Of a stretch of DNA of 64,000 bases, positions 1 through 12,178 are shown piece by piece. The stretch is from Cycas panzhihuaensis (lineage: Eukaryota; Cycadophyta): positions 30,263,741 through 30,327,740 of the forward strand of contig CM041465.1 in assembly GCA_023213395.1 (NCBI GenBank). Reading direction: 5' to 3'. The notes beneath the pieces are model-generated. The model was not told where the DNA came from. It saw only the letters and a list, made by a program, of their open reading frames with translations, and made no database searches. Numbering within the stretch: the stretch's first letter is position 1; each line of letters starts with the position of its first letter. Made by a program: the position numbers and the translations under genes.

Positions 1-1159
1 AAAAGTGAATAAGCATAGCCACAATGAACCTCAATATACTTAGTGGATTTATCAACAACATTTGATGAAGTGGTCCCAATTCTTTGAAGGTGTGCGTGAA
101 TAAATTATGTTCCACCAAACGCATCTTCAAAAGAAGTATTATCAACATTATGTGCACTTGGCGCTGTTGATAACTTGGTAGTTTGTTGGTCGCAATTCTA
201 TAATTTTTAGTATAATGTCCTTTTCTATTATGCTTTTGGCATATAATTGTTTGATTTCTAGTCCCATAAGAAGTATTGGGCTAGTTTGATTGTCTATGAT
301 TATTGGATATGGGTCCAGATTGATTATTTTGGCCTTGGCCTTGAGACTATTTTTATTGGAGTTGAGGATCATGTTGACCAAGAGGACGTTGTCCTTGTTG
401 TCCACCTCTTCCTCTTTTATGCGAATTGTCACCTCTACAAGAGTATTGAACTTGATTTTTGGTATAACAAAGATCTTCTTCTACTTCAAAAGCAACATCA
501 ACTAGATCTAATATAGTGGCAAAGTTGGTATCAAAGGTCTTATCAAATTCAATAAACTTATCAACAAGAGACTCAAAGTTTAGGGTCTTCAAAGTGCCAC
601 TAGATTGAAGACTTCCCAATAGATTTTTGTAATTTGGGATATGGAGACATGACTGAATCAAGAAAGCTCATGTAATGCATTGAGTTTTAAAATCTTTATT
701 AATGGCTTACTTGATTGGATGAAGGAGATTGATTGTCTCACTTGCGTATCCTTTTTACATTTTCAATTTGTTCATCTTCAACACTAAGTGAACAAATTCT
801 AAGTTTGATCTAGTGTCAAAGTTCTTCTTAAGAACTTTAAAAACTTTCCATGTTTTATCATGTACAGCTTCATCAATGAGATTATGCAGGGAATAATAAG
901 TGACAAGCAATATCCCTGGACAGATTTTATCATCATTAAGTTCCCATTGGTGTTTAGATGCAGCTTCAGTGGGAGCAGTTGGAGCACCTCCTCCAGAAGC
1001 AACTGAGGTAGCTGTAGCTGTAATAGATGGTGTAGGTTACAAGTTATCTCTCCACAAAACTTCATACTTCACAACATTTCTAACACCAATGAACCACATG
1101 TCCTAATTTTCTTTCCCTTTTAGAATGCAGTTCACATTTTGCTTAAACTGTGAAGACAT
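1..1159 (-). pseudogene. Degenerate Copia gag (Copia-A1)
   Basis: The reading starts at ATG 1157-1159 (MSSQFKQNVN) and continues leftward with stops and frame changes. It parallels the gag at 26,915-27,850 block by block: FKQNVN..ILKG, VLKKN, LEFVHLVLK, the SLQSSGTLKTLNFES segment (near 575-625) and a decayed CCHC knuckle near 185-240 (NRKGHYTKN). In intact members Gag packages element RNA and forms cytoplasmic virus-like particles. Several stops interrupt this copy, so no functional protein is expected. The left end is cut by the window just past the knuckle, before the protease. Confidence 0.85.
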
Positions 1160-3168
1160 GGTATCTTTTGAGAAGGAAAGAAATGAATAAGGGACTATAA
1201 ACATGATGGCAATAAATGACCAATTACTATTTACAAATGGGAGATGTAATGAAGTAGTGTAGTAGAAGAAAGAAGAAGTGAGAATCGTTACTCAAAGATG
1301 AAGGGAGCAACTTAGAGAAAAGTCACCAACACTTGTGACAAATATTAACCTGATGTAGTAGGAATATAAGAAGCACTATGATAAAAATTAGCCACTAACA
1401 CTTGTGGTAAATATTAACCTGATGCAATAGAAATATGAGAAGTACTATGATTATGATTACACTATGGATCACATTTTACAAATAAGTAAGTGATCATTAT
1501 ACAAGATTATAGGCTAATGTAGAAGTTGACATCATTAGGTGTACACAACTTGAAACTTAAATGTAGGATGCGTAATCAACCTAATAACCTCTAATTTGTG
1601 TCCAACATATAGTTGAGGTTGTTGAAGGGATGCCTAGGATTCTAGTAGAATTAAGTTAGCCTTCATCCGCGATACCCGCAATTGTGCTTGGTGATGAAAT
1701 CCAAGTCACAATGGAGCCCAATAACTCCCAATCCTCACCCAGTTCACCAATAAGAAGCTATATACCTCCTCTAAAGAGTGGTACGTGCATACCTATGGCT
1801 ATGATGGATATTAGATTTGTTATATTTTAATCTTGTATTAAAGTTTCAGTTTTCCCCGTTGGTTATTAGGATGATCAATGATTGAGGCACAATGGTATGG
1901 CTAACCAAATCTCACTAATATTCTCATTTAGTCCAGTCCGAATTTGAAACCCACACCTCCTTTATGGCACAACATTCTACCAACCAAGGTATCTCAACCT
2001 TGGTGAGTATGTGAACAGGCACAAGATGGCGAAAAATAGCATATGTGATGCGTTTCTTTTAGGAAGAATGAAAAGTTTATCGAATTTCATGAAACGTACA
2101 TTTAACTGAAAATAAAATGCTTACTTGGAGTGCTTACTTGGAGTGTCTTTAGAGTGCTTGCTTTGAGTGATTTTAGAGTGCTGAAATGCAATGCTAATAA
2201 GTGAGTGAGGATACTAGATATTGCTCTGATCCAAGTATTTTTTTTCTTACTTTTACAATGGGCTTTTAAGCCTTATAAAAAGAAGGAAGAAAAATTCTTT
2301 ACTTTTTTTTTAATACAAAAAAAGTAGTCTTCACTAAATTAGCAATAACTTTCTCCCACGATAATGAAATAGAGTTTTGGTTTTTGTGTTGTAAACCAAA
2401 CTCAGAGCTTGATCTTCAGGAAGTGGAATTAGGTCCAAGTGAGTTCTGGAAAGCTTTTAGAAGCTCCGCAAAGTTAGGAGCATATATTTTTCTAAAATTC
2501 TTACTAAAAATAATTATTGTTCACTAAAACAACAATAACTTCCTCATACGACATCGAAATTAGGTGTCGGGTTTTGTACTGGAAAGTAGACTTAGAGCCT
2601 CATCTTTGATAATTAGAATTAGGTCAATTGGAGCTATGTAGAAGATTTTGTAGACCTGTGAAGTTCAGTAAGTAAATTTTATTTCTACAAAAATTTTAGA
2701 TTGCTAATATCTCATTAACACATGATACCATATGAAATTTCCATTATTTGTTGATCACTAGGGTCCCAATATGGGCAAGGTGAGAGCATACAATAATGGA
2801 TATTTTAAATGGCTTGAAATTCTTTAAAAAAATGAGTAGAACCTCCCCTTACAATCATTATTCTAAAAGATGGAAAAATTTCGCCAGCATTTCGCCTTGT
2901 TAAATGGACCAAAAGAGAGGAAATAAAAAAGAACAAGGTAGCATCAATGGCCACCAAATGATTGAAATCCTTGGGCCTTACAACTCCTTGTATTGTGCTT
3001 CCAAACTTGCAAAAGAGAAAGGGAAAGTAAACAATGCAAAATATGCCATGATAATACTTGAAAATATTTCTAAATCTACTTTCATAATCTCCTTCAACAC
3101 ATGGATTGTGTAGGAGAAGGAAGTGATGGCTCCATTGCAAGTGTAAGTGAGGAATATGAAGGAAGCAA
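1160..3168 (-). other. Long Copia-A leader between primer site and gag
   Basis: About 2 kb of non-coding sequence lies between the primer site and the gag start. The part from 1,562 to the LTR is present at 8,346-9,955 with high similarity in the same orientation. A portion (about 1,560-2,000) also matches about 26,230-26,700 in the opposite orientation, inside the complete family member. Short reading frames inside are not conserved as proteins. Its repeated presence in three copies identifies it as an element leader rather than host DNA. Confidence 0.75.
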
Positions 3169-3180
3169 GCTTTGATACCA
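3169..3180 (-). other. Primer binding site (tRNA-iMet type)
   Basis: The minus strand reads TGGTATCAAAGC, one mismatch from the plant iMet primer site TGGTATCAGAGC. It sits two bases inside the LTR end, as expected for minus-strand DNA priming. Confidence 0.85.
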
Positions 3181-3182
3181 CA

Positions 3183-3480
3183 TGAAAAGAGTGGATTTAT
3201 CCTTTATCTCCATGCACTAAACACAAAGGCAAACATAAGAGCAAGAGAGACTTGAGAGAAAGAAAGTAACTCTCATAAAATGGGGAGGTAAGAATGAGCC
3301 TCCTCTATTGAGCTTTTACTTTTATATTGAGAGAGGGATCATTAGAGTTAGGTGAAATGAAATTATACATAATGCATATAAAAGTGCATTTCACTTAAGT
3401 GATCTAATTTAAAGTTCACTTAAGACCCTTTTTAGAAATTATCAACTAATGTAATGACCTTGTGACATTAACTCTTTTCA
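3183..3480 (-). repeat. 5' LTR of Copia-A1 (298 bp)
   Basis: It is bounded by TGAAAAG and CTTTTCA, a perfect 7-bp terminal inverted repeat. The primer site is immediately inside. It is alignable over its whole length with the LTR at 9,970-10,261 and, more weakly, with the LTRs at 24,673 and 31,913. Confidence 0.85.
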
Positions 3481-3589
3481 CTAATAACAATAAAATTAAC
3501 TTCTAATAATTATAAGTGAGGCCAATTGTTATTAATGATCTAGCCATAACTATGGCCAACTTCCATTAGTAGTATAGGTCCACAACATT

Positions 3590-4922
3590 GGCAAAAGTTG
3601 TTTGTACAACATTGTACCTGGCAAACAAGAGTGTGACTAAAGCTATAAGAAACAAAACACCTGAAGAAGCATGGTGTGACAAAAACCTATAGATAGCCAT
3701 CTTATAATCTTTGGAAGCATATTATATATATATGTTCCCAAAGAGAAATGCCAAAACCTTGATTATAAGAGTTCCAAATGCATCCTTATAGGATGCAATA
3801 AGAGAGTAAAGCATATTGTGTATATGAATTGACATTTAAGAAAGTACATACAACTCAGGATGCTATTTTCAAAGAGATAGAGAATCTTGTTCAAATCAAG
3901 CATAGGACTTGGACACTTTGAAGATACGACAAAACAAAGGAAAGAAGATCAAGGAACAACCTGAATCCAGTTCTTTAAGACAGTAGATTGTCAAACCTGA
4001 GACTTAGCTAAAAGGGAGGAAGAAATTAAGGAGGAGGAATTTGAAGATGCTCAAGATACATAGTTAGAGACACAACCTAAGGTTGCTTCACCTATTAAAA
4101 ATTTTTCCAAGTGGTATTTAAAAACCATGGTTGAAGCTTGGTTACTTGAGACAGAAGGGAAACGAAAATTAAGGATGAGACTTAATAGGGTCAATTTTGC
4201 TTTGATGGTAGATCTGTTGGATGTTGATGAGCCTTCGAGTTTTGAGGAGGCCAACTAGTAGTAAAAGTGGAAAATAGCTATGGATGTTGAAATCTGTGTT
4301 GTTGAGTAGAACAAAACTTGGGATTTTATTGATTTGCCAATTGGCAAGTAGGCGATTGGTTGTAAATGAGTCTACAACACTAAATTGAAATTAGATGATA
4401 CAATTAGTAAACATAAGGTTAAATTATTAGTTAAAGGACTCAAGTAGATGTAAGGGATTGATTACTAGGAGACATTTGCCCTAGTAGCAAAGATGATAAT
4501 GATTAGACTGATACCGATGATAGTTACTTAGTTCAAATGGCAGTTACATCGACTTGATGTCAAAAGTACCTTCCTTAATAGAGATCTTACAGAGGACATT
4601 TAGATGGAACAAACACTTGGATACGTTGCCAAGGATAAAGAGCATTTAGTATGTTATTTGAAGAAGGCTTTTTATGGCCTCAAACATGCTCCAAGAGCCT
4701 GGTATTATAAGATCTATCAATATTTTCTAGATAAAGGGTTTGAGAGACCGGTAGTAGATCCAAACCTGTATATCAAGGTTAAAGGAAATTCTGTCATCTT
4801 TATAGTTTTGTATGTAGATAATTTTGTGATCATAGGAAATAACACCTCAAAGGTTGGAGGCCTGAAAAATGATCTCAAGATATTTGAGATGATAGATCTC
4901 AGATCGCTCCACTACTTTTTTG
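3590..4922 (+). pseudogene. Copia pol relic: integrase C-terminal part to reverse transcriptase
   Basis: The segment starts inside the integrase C-terminal region (about 3,600-3,850: TPEEAW, then the VPKEKCQNLDYKSSKCILIG block). It passes through a degenerate linker and reaches Copia RT (about 4,310-4,922). RT motifs include WDFIDLPIGKQ, KKAFYGLKHAPRAWY and YVDNF where YVDD is expected, so the second catalytic Asp is lost. The last part is open from 4,604. After LHYFFG the similarity stops, so the end of RT and RNase H are missing. No matching LTRs were found. It starts only about 110 bp from the Copia-A1 LTR but in the opposite orientation, so it belongs to a different, older insertion. Confidence 0.85.
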
Positions 4923-5381
4923 GGAGTGAAAGTATAGAAGAAGCTTGGGAAAATCTATTGGAAGTTAATGTTTAATGTGTAAGTGTCCAAAGTGTTTAGG
5001 TGAATGTCATATCTAGGAGTCAATATTATAATATTAGTGTAATACATCTAAGTGGTCATTAGGTTATTAGTCAATAAGTAAGTGATATGACATTGGGTAT
5101 GTTAGAGGTCATTTGTCCTACATGTAACTTAAATCATCCTACTCTCTCTCACTTATGTTATATAAATAAGTGGTTGAGGTAATGTGATGGACATTTTAAG
5201 TCATGATGGAGGTTATTGTGATATTATTATTGTTAGTATTAAGATCTAATGTTATATCTTATTATGTATATTTAATTAAGTTCAGTGGTTTGGCCAACTA
5301 TCTAAATCAACAAACTTCTCTTCTATTTATTCCAGAATCTTTCACACATTGAGAGGCTAGAAGATTTGGGAGGCAACATTA
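4923..5381 (+). other. Unassigned AT-rich stretch, possibly a decayed LTR
   Basis: There is no coding similarity. A TATA-like TTATATAAATAAG near 5,159 and a general resemblance to LTR sequence suggest the relic of a 3' LTR of the preceding pol fragment. I cannot define ends or a partner copy. Confidence 0.25.
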
Positions 5382-5607
5382 TGTTGGTACATAGTTAGAA
5401 GGTTAGAATAGTTAGAGAGGGAGGATGAGATCCTTAACTTGTTAAAATGTATAATCATTATTATTATTATTATATTATTACTATTTTTGAGGTGGTTTTT
5501 TATCCCCTAAAGGGGTTTTCCACTTGCCATATCTAGTGCACCTACTTATGCTTCTGAATGGTTCTTTTCATTTATATTGAATCCCTGTTTGCATCCTCTC
5601 TCTAATA
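5382..5607 (+). repeat. 5' LTR of a plus-strand Copia-type element (element X)
   Basis: The right boundary is firm because a primer site follows at once. The left boundary at TGTTGG is chosen because TGTTGG and the right terminus CTAATA (from CTAACA) would be the usual inverted termini. It contains a short ATT microsatellite at about 5,458-5,475 and the run CCCCTAAAGGGGTTTTCCAC, typical of plant Copia LTR R/U5 regions. No second copy is seen in the window. Confidence 0.55.
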
Positions 5608-5619
5608 TGGTATCAGAGT
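5608..5619 (+). other. Primer binding site of element X
   Basis: TGGTATCAGAGT matches the plant tRNA-iMet primer site with one mismatch and directly follows the LTR end. Confidence 0.8.
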
Positions 5620-7474
5620 AGGGTCTACCAGTGATTTTCAGCAGTTAATATGAAGATGAAAACTAGAATAAGGTCCTTCTAATCATCAAACACAGCTATG
5701 ATCTCCTTTTAAGGAGTAGCATATGAGAGAAGAGGAAATGTGAGAGATCAAATCAAAGGATCAGGAGACATCCATTGCAGGAGGCAATGTGAGAGAAGAG
5801 GAAGATGCTACCCAACAAATTCACGGCTCATGAAGCTAACCTGGCTTTCTCTGCCCTGGCTCCATCGTAGCATTATGTTGTGCCTCACGAAGATGCAAAT
5901 GCCTCACCAAATCCAAGGCCCATACTACAAATACAATGCTAAAGGCACTACACAATCTTTTTGCAAACTAGACTATTCCACCAAAGATGTTACATGGTAA
6001 TAGACTGCAGCTGTAAGACGAAGACAAAGACCATCACAAAGTTGTAGACTACTCTTCCAAAGCATATACATCTCATGCACCTGATGCCCACAGCTCTTAG
6101 ATAGAGACAATGCCAATGTAATCCTCATGCCATTGACATTCAGAGGAAATAAAGATGCCTTACACACACCCATGACTCTGCCTGAACACAAAGCCAAGAT
6201 GGAGATGCACTTGCAGCTCAACAAGTAGACGCATCTCACGTACCTTCACTGCCCACGCCATTATTGAAGAAGATGCTCAAACATCACTTACGACACTAGA
6301 TGCTAAAGCATCCACAGTTTAAACATTAGCTCTACGCTATTGACGCCAAAGACAAGCACTGTTGATTCACGACTTGCTGCCACTGCTTTATTCGTATACC
6401 TCACGCCATTGAAGTCGCACTAAACCTTAAGACGAAATAAAGATGCACTGAATCTATGCAACTGTTCGAAGACACTACCCACTAGATGCCTACTACTCTT
6501 ATATCGAGAAGACGAACAAACGTTATGAAGTTTTTAATTGCATCTGAGCGCCCATTGCCTACACACAACAATAATATTCTTCGAAACCCTAATATTTAGG
6601 GTTAAATTCGATAAAAAATAATTGGGCAGATTTCACTTAATCATATATTCTCTTTTAATATTTTAAAATCTCATTTAATATGTTTAAATATCATTATAAG
6701 TCCATAAGCCCCCCAACCCACCAGCCCCTCGGTCTCATCACCATCCAATATGACCATGACCCTATTATGAAAAGGGTCTAAACTTCCAATTTCTTTTTTA
6801 TTTTTTTATTTTTTAATTAAAAAGGGGATACCTGTGCTTTTTTCCCTATAACTTCTTCATACGAAGTTAGAATCTAATTCCAGAAGAAACGTTAGATTCT
6901 TGACTTAGTTACAGACATTTTGACTAGCCTTTCATGATTTTTTGATGCCATTTTGATTAGTAGATTCTTATTTGAAGTCAAGCCTTCTTTGTTGACCAAG
7001 TAAGTTCAAGTACGTATCTTTAACCCTTAAATTTCTTCATATTTTTGTCGTAATTTAATAAATAATTGATTATTTTCTTAATTCATTAAGTAATAGCACT
7101 ATTTATTTCTATGTTTCTTCATAAATTTATGAACTTTCTTAAACTATTATTTTCACTTACAAATGATGTTATTAATGTGCAATATTTAATTGCTTCATTT
7201 TATATTACGATACTAATATGCAATTGTCATATTCCTGATTATTTTTCATAAATTTCTAATTAAAAATCTTATATTTCTTGATGAATGACTATTAAACTTT
7301 TAATAAATTTATTTTCTATCAATGACGAAGTAACTTAATGATTACTTTAATGTTCAGTGTCTATCAATGTATTTATTTTTGTGATTTATTCACTTTATTC
7401 ACCTACTATTAAAGGTCATAACCTCTTCACTTTTCCTCTAAGAGGATCTCTAATCGTCATTTTTTATTCCCAAT
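5620..7474 (+). other. Leader of element X
   Basis: About 1.85 kb separate the primer site from the gag start. The first 900 bp are less AT-rich and contain many short recurring GATGC/CATGC/CACGCCATT-type words. The remainder is very AT-rich. Short open frames at 5,740-6,000 and on the opposite strand have no recognisable domain. I see no host gene here. Confidence 0.5.
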
Positions 7475-8347
7475 ATGGCACTTATGCCAAGAACAACCTC
7501 CTCTATACCAATTCTAGTATTAACTGGTTCTAATTATGCCGATTGGAAAAGTAGAATATCCTATCAGCTTAAACAACAAAAGATATATCGATATATCATA
7601 GGTGAGTTTCCAAAACCTAAAGATGAAATATAAGCTTATATAGTCTATTTGATGAACTATGATGGAATCCTAGGCACCATGCTATCCTCCCTCTCCCTAA
7701 ACATTAGTAGGCAGTTTTCTAAAATAGACGATCTAGCCACTTTCTGGAAAACTCTTAAGGAAAAGAATAATAGGGTTGATATACAATAATTAGCGTTAGA
7801 ACAATAAATGTATGATTTAAATTATGAAGATTTTCCTAAAGTCAAAGCTTCTTATCTAAACTTTAACTTATTAACAAAGACCTAACAAATTGTATCAAAT
7901 CTTCTACAAAAGAAGGTAATAAAGTAGTCATTGTAACACATGCAAAAGACGACGAAATCTTTTCAATCTTTTCAAAACAACTAAGAAACAAGTAGGACGT
8001 CCACCAATTACTTTTGATCAATTAATGAATCAACTTATTGAACATCAAAACATGTTAATTCAGACTAGAAAATTAAAAGATCCTTCACAGGCTCTTTTTT
8101 TTCAAATCACAATCATTTATTAAATCTAAACATCAAAATAATTATCAAAATAATCATTATCATCATCCCAAATTTTAAAAACCTCATAGAGGTTCATCCA
8201 CTCAAAACAATCCTCATCATAATACTAAGTATTCTGGATTACCTAAATCTCAGAATACCTCTAAACAATCATTTCCAAAAAGGAGTACAGTCAATACTAA
8301 TCCTAATCAGAACATCAGTTATGCCTACTATCATAAAAATGAGCACA
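7475..8347 (+). pseudogene. Degenerate Copia gag of element X
   Basis: It starts at ATG 7475. The N-terminal part is typical of plant Copia gag (UBN2/DUF4219-like): LTGSNYADWKSRI near residues 15-27, then LSLNISRQFSKIDDLATFWKTL. Stops appear from about residue 53 onward. A basic Asn/His-rich tail precedes a ruined CCHC knuckle near 8,320-8,350, read as YAYYHKNEHM where CxxCxxxGH is expected. Two Cys-to-Tyr and one Gly-to-Glu changes are all G-to-A transitions. The frame ends where Copia-A2 sequence begins, so the rest of the element was interrupted or deleted. Confidence 0.75.
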
Positions 8348-9955
8348 TGTGTAATCAACCCAATAACCTCTAACTTGTCTCCAACATGTAGCTGAGGTTG
8401 TTGAAGGGATGCCTAGGCTTCTAGTAGAATTAAGTTGGCCTTCACCTACAATACCCACAATTGTACTTGGTGATGAAATCTAAGTCACAACGAAGCCCAG
8501 GTACTCCCAATCCTCACCTAGTTCACCAATGAGTAGCTATATACCTCCTCTAAAGAGTGGTACGTGCATACCCATGGCTATGATGAATATTGGATTAGGT
8601 ATATTTTAATCTTATATTAAAGTTTTAGTTTTCCTAGTTGGTTATCAAGATGATCCCTAATTGAGGCACGATGGTATGGCTAACCAAACCTCGCTAATAT
8701 TGCGGTTTAGTCCAATCACAACTTAAAACCCACACCTCCTTTATGGCATATCATTCTTCCAACCAAGGTATCTCAACCTTAGTGAGTGTGTGAATAGGTA
8801 CAAGATGGTGGAAAATAGCATACGTGATGCGTTCCTTTTAGGAAGAGTAAAAAGATTATCGAATGGCATCAAACGTACATTTAATTGAAAATAGAATGTT
8901 TGCTTGGAGTACTTGCTTGAAGTGTCTTTAGAGTCTTTGCTTTGAGTGATTTTAGAGTATTGAAATACAATGCTAATAAGTGAGTGAGGACACTGGATAT
9001 TGCTCCGATCCAGGTGTTTGTTTCTCACTTTAATAATGCGCTTTTAATCCTTATAAAAAGAAGGAAGAAATTTTCTTTACTTTTTTTTTTGTTAATACAA
9101 AAGAAAGTAGTCTTCACTAAATTAGTAATAAATTTTTTCCATGATGACAAAATGGAGTGTCAATTTTTGTGCTATAAGCTAGACTCAGATCTTCATCTTT
9201 GGGAAGTGGAATCAGGTCCAAATGAGTTCTAGAAAGTTTTTAGCAGCCCTGCAAAATTAGGAGATTATATTTTTCTAGAATTCTTGCTAAAAATAAATGA
9301 TGTTCACTAAAATAGTAATAACTTCCTCATACAACATCAAAATTAGGTGCCAATTTTTATGCTATAAATTAGACTCAGAGCCCCATCTTTGACAATTGAA
9401 ATCATGTCAATTGGAGCTTTGTAGACGATTTTTCAGACCTATGAAGTTCAGCAAGTAAATTTTATTTCTGCAGAAATTTCAACTTACTAATATCTCATTA
9501 ACACATGATACCATATGAAATTTCCATCATTTTTTTATCACTAAGATCCTAATATGGGCAAGGTGAGAGTATACAATGATGGATATTTTAAATGGCTCGA
9601 AATTCTTTTTAAAAAATGGGTAAAACCTCCCCTTATAATCATTCTTCTAAATGTTGAAAAAATTTCGGTAGCATTTCCCCTTGTTAAATAGATAAAAAGA
9701 GGGGAAAGAAAAAGAAGAATGAGATAGCATGAATGGCCACCAAAGGATTAGAATCCTTGGGCCTTACAACTCCTTATATTGTGCTTCTAAACCTGTAAAA
9801 GAGAAAGGGAAAGTAAACAATACAAAATATGCTATCATAATAACTTGAAAATATTTCTAAATCCACTTTCACAATCTCCTTCACCACATGGATTGTGGGG
9901 GAGAAGGAAGTGATGGCTCCATTACAAGTGTAAGTGAGGAATATAAAGGAAGCAA

Positions 9956-9967
9956 GCTATGATACCA
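9956..9967 (-). other. Primer binding site of Copia-A2
   Basis: The minus strand reads TGGTATCATAGC, one mismatch from the iMet primer site, two bases from the LTR. Confidence 0.8.
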
Positions 9968-9969
9968 TG

Positions 9970-10261
9970 TGAAAAGAGTGGATCTATCCTTCATCTCCAT
10001 GCACTAAACATAAAGGCAAACATGGGAGTAAGAGAGAATTGAGAGAAAGAAAGTAGCTCTCACAAAATGGAGAGGTAAGAATGAGCCTCCTCCATTGAGC
10101 TTTTACTTTTATATTGAGAGAGGAAGCATTATAATTGATGAAATTACACATAATACATATGAAAATGCATTTCACTTAAATGATCTAATTTAAAGTTCAC
10201 TTAAGACCCTTTTTAGAAATAATCAACTAATGTAATGACCTTGTGACATTAACCCTTTTCA
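9970..10261 (-). repeat. LTR of Copia-A2 (292 bp)
   Basis: It has the same TGAAAAG...CTTTTCA termini as the LTR at 3,183-3,480 and aligns with it throughout. It has a few small indels, including a deletion near 10,130. Confidence 0.85.
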
Positions 10262-11701
10262 AAAAGGTATTAAAAATGACCCTTAAGGCACTAAAAATAA
10301 TGCTCCAAGAATAAAGGACATCTCCACATGGCTATAGTGCACAGTCTCCAAGTCTAAATCATAAAAGATCTCCCTGATCCATACTCAAAATGAACTAAGA
10401 ACACTCTAAATATACTCATAATAGGTAAAATATGTTGTATCAAAGGTCTAAGGGTCTCCATTTTTATATTTTGTCATTGAGGAGAATATACCAAAAGGTA
10501 TATTCTCAGAGTTATGACTTTTCAAATACACCGTACCTTATCACTTAACCCACATGATTAAAATGAAAGGCATAAAAGAGATTATGATTTACTAAGTATC
10601 AAACCTTAGTAAAAATCATTCAAAAGTGAAATGAAAAGTTGCCTTTACATGATACTATAAGGCACGTTTGTCGCAATACTAAACTAGCCTACATACACTA
10701 CACAGACCATTGCACGAAGATGAAGGCTTATACCCACTACATATGGCTAGTAAGCAATCTGTATGCTACCCAGCCACATCTAAACATGCCCAATCAACCT
10801 TAATAGATGGCATCCAACCTTTAGAGAGGTAAAAAAACTTGAATACAACAGGCAAATAATCCTAGCTCCATCCAATAGCCTCTAGATCACATTGAACCAA
10901 CACTAATAAATGCCAACTAGTCTTTAAAGAGGCCAAAATACTTAAATACAATAGGTAAATAGTCCTAACTCCACCCAATAGCGTCTAGATCACACCCAAC
11001 CAATACACTACACTCTCAGACAACCTGAATGCTTATTTAAAGCATACAAGTTTCTAAAATAGCATACAAATAGCCCAACTATCTCTCAACATATAAATGC
11101 AGGTTCAACAAGGTGTATACAATAGAGATAAGAGGTCATACTCCCACTTACAAAATCACTACAACTTAAAAATACAATGGACAATGATTTATACTATTAT
11201 GTGCTTCATTAAATTTCAGTATAGAGGGATGAAAACAACTTAAGAAGGCTCTAATCTCTCCCTTATATAGACTTAGTGAAGGCAACACCAGAAAAAATAT
11301 TCTCTTTTTTTTAATTTTATAGTGTTTTGGGTGAAAAAATGATCGACTTACTTGTGTACAAGGTTGGATGTCCTTATAGTCTCTAAATCACCATCAATGC
11401 TTGCTTTATTGGCTTGAATTACTGTAACAATTCTTTAGCAGGCTTCGAATGACCCCCAACGAGCCAATTCAAACCATAAGCATGGTCTTCACACCTGAAT
11501 ATTGACTCCTAAGAACCCTTATTCTCCATTGAATAGTGATCTTTACTGCTTCAAATACCACTGATATATTGTACTTACTTCTGCACGTTGTTGGGGTTGA
11601 TGGACCCTCAAGACTCATTTTGGGTTAGACGGTGTTACGTGGTAACCAATGATCACACTGCTCTGCTTAACATCAGGCTCTAGTTCTATAGGACCCTACA
11701 A
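10262..11701 (-). other. Probable leader/internal region of a minus-strand LTR element
   Basis: No protein similarity is visible on either strand. Its right end is a primer site facing into it, so it is best read as the non-coding leader of the element whose LTR is at 11,714-12,178. The left limit is the Copia-A2 LTR. It holds a 103-bp tandem duplication (10,801-11,006). Confidence 0.4.
10801..11006. repeat. Two-copy tandem repeat, period about 103 bp
   Basis: 10,801-10,903 and 10,904-11,006 align end to end. Shared blocks include TTTAGAGAGG/TTTAAAGAGG, TCCTAGCTCCATCCAATAGC/TCCTAACTCCACCCAATAGC and TCTAGATCACA. Differences are mostly transitions. There is no coding signal. Confidence 0.8.
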
Positions 11702-11713
11702 CTCTGATACCAT
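11702..11713 (-). other. Primer binding site (minus strand)
   Basis: The minus strand reads TGGTATCAGAGT, followed by TGTAGGGTCC. It directly abuts the LTR terminus at 11,714. Confidence 0.8.
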
Positions 11714-12178
11714 GTTCAAAAACATGAAATCATATACAAATGTTCCCAACCATAGAATCTTTTACCAGATATAATAAGCAAACAAATATACATAGATAAC
11801 AGATGCACAATACATAGGAATTTATGCGGGAAAACCCTTTCGAGAAAAAACCCACCACAAAAGGATCCTTGATGGATCACTTAATTATTTTACAATGAAT
11901 CAATACAATGATTCTTAGATGTTGAATACACAAGGCCTCAAGGCATTTATACTCTCCTAAGAGGTGTCACTTGATTAGGGTTATGACCCTTTGAATAAGT
12001 CACACCTTTTCACTTAATTAAACAACATTAACATTAATTAAGTGGCTTAATAATTAACTGCCACATTAATAGATATATTGATCATCATTAATATATTAAG
12101 TGATCATTTAATATCAATCATTCTTGATCACCATTTAGTCCTTCTTAATATTATTGGTGTGATATGGTGTTTTGTACA
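11714..12178 (-). repeat. 5' LTR of a minus-strand Copia-type element
   Basis: The inner boundary is fixed by the primer site. The outer boundary is inferred from the terminus TGT...ACA. It contains, on the minus strand, the TTTTTTCTCGAAAGGGTTTTC run common in plant Copia LTRs. No partner LTR was found in the window. Confidence 0.55.

Larger units (their letters stand above)
1..3480 (-). mobile_element. Copia-A1: 5' part of a Ty1/Copia retrotransposon, cut by the window edge
   Basis: Read on the minus strand, this stretch runs in order: LTR (3183-3480), tRNA-iMet-type primer site, a leader of about 2 kb, then gag reaching the left edge. The LTR begins TGAAAAG and ends CTTTTCA. Its start and several internal blocks align with the LTRs of the complete element at 24,673-32,224. 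The gag aligns with that element's gag, and part of the leader also matches, so all three belong to one family (called Copia-A here). Pol and the 3' LTR, if present, lie outside the window. The family assignment is seen in sequence; autonomy cannot be judged. Confidence 0.85.
8346..10261 (-). mobile_element. Copia-A2: truncated 5' end (LTR plus leader) of a Copia-A element
   Basis: This is a direct-orientation repeat of 1,562-3,480, alignable along its whole length of about 1.9 kb. It includes the LTR (9,970-10,261), primer site and leader but stops about 400 bp short of where gag would start. The broken end joins the gag knuckle of element X at about 8,346-8,351, with short AATCAA sequence shared around the join. 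It is a decayed, incapable fragment. A tandem duplication of A1 is an alternative, but the very different flanks favour separate insertions. Confidence 0.85.

Noticed and set aside
2805-3140. Minus-strand 111-codon frame in the Copia-A1 leader
   Set aside because: The corresponding stretch of Copia-A2 (about 9,590-9,930) has several disruptions, and the protein resembles no family. It is best treated as non-coding leader.
6570-6610. Telomere-like words (ACCCTAATATTTAGGGTT)
   Set aside because: A single short occurrence with opposite orientations side by side. It is not a TTTAGGG tandem array.
11580-11720. Host gene exon ending near the word AACTCTGATACCATG
   Set aside because: The word is the reverse complement of an LTR-element primer site, and no open frame accompanies it.
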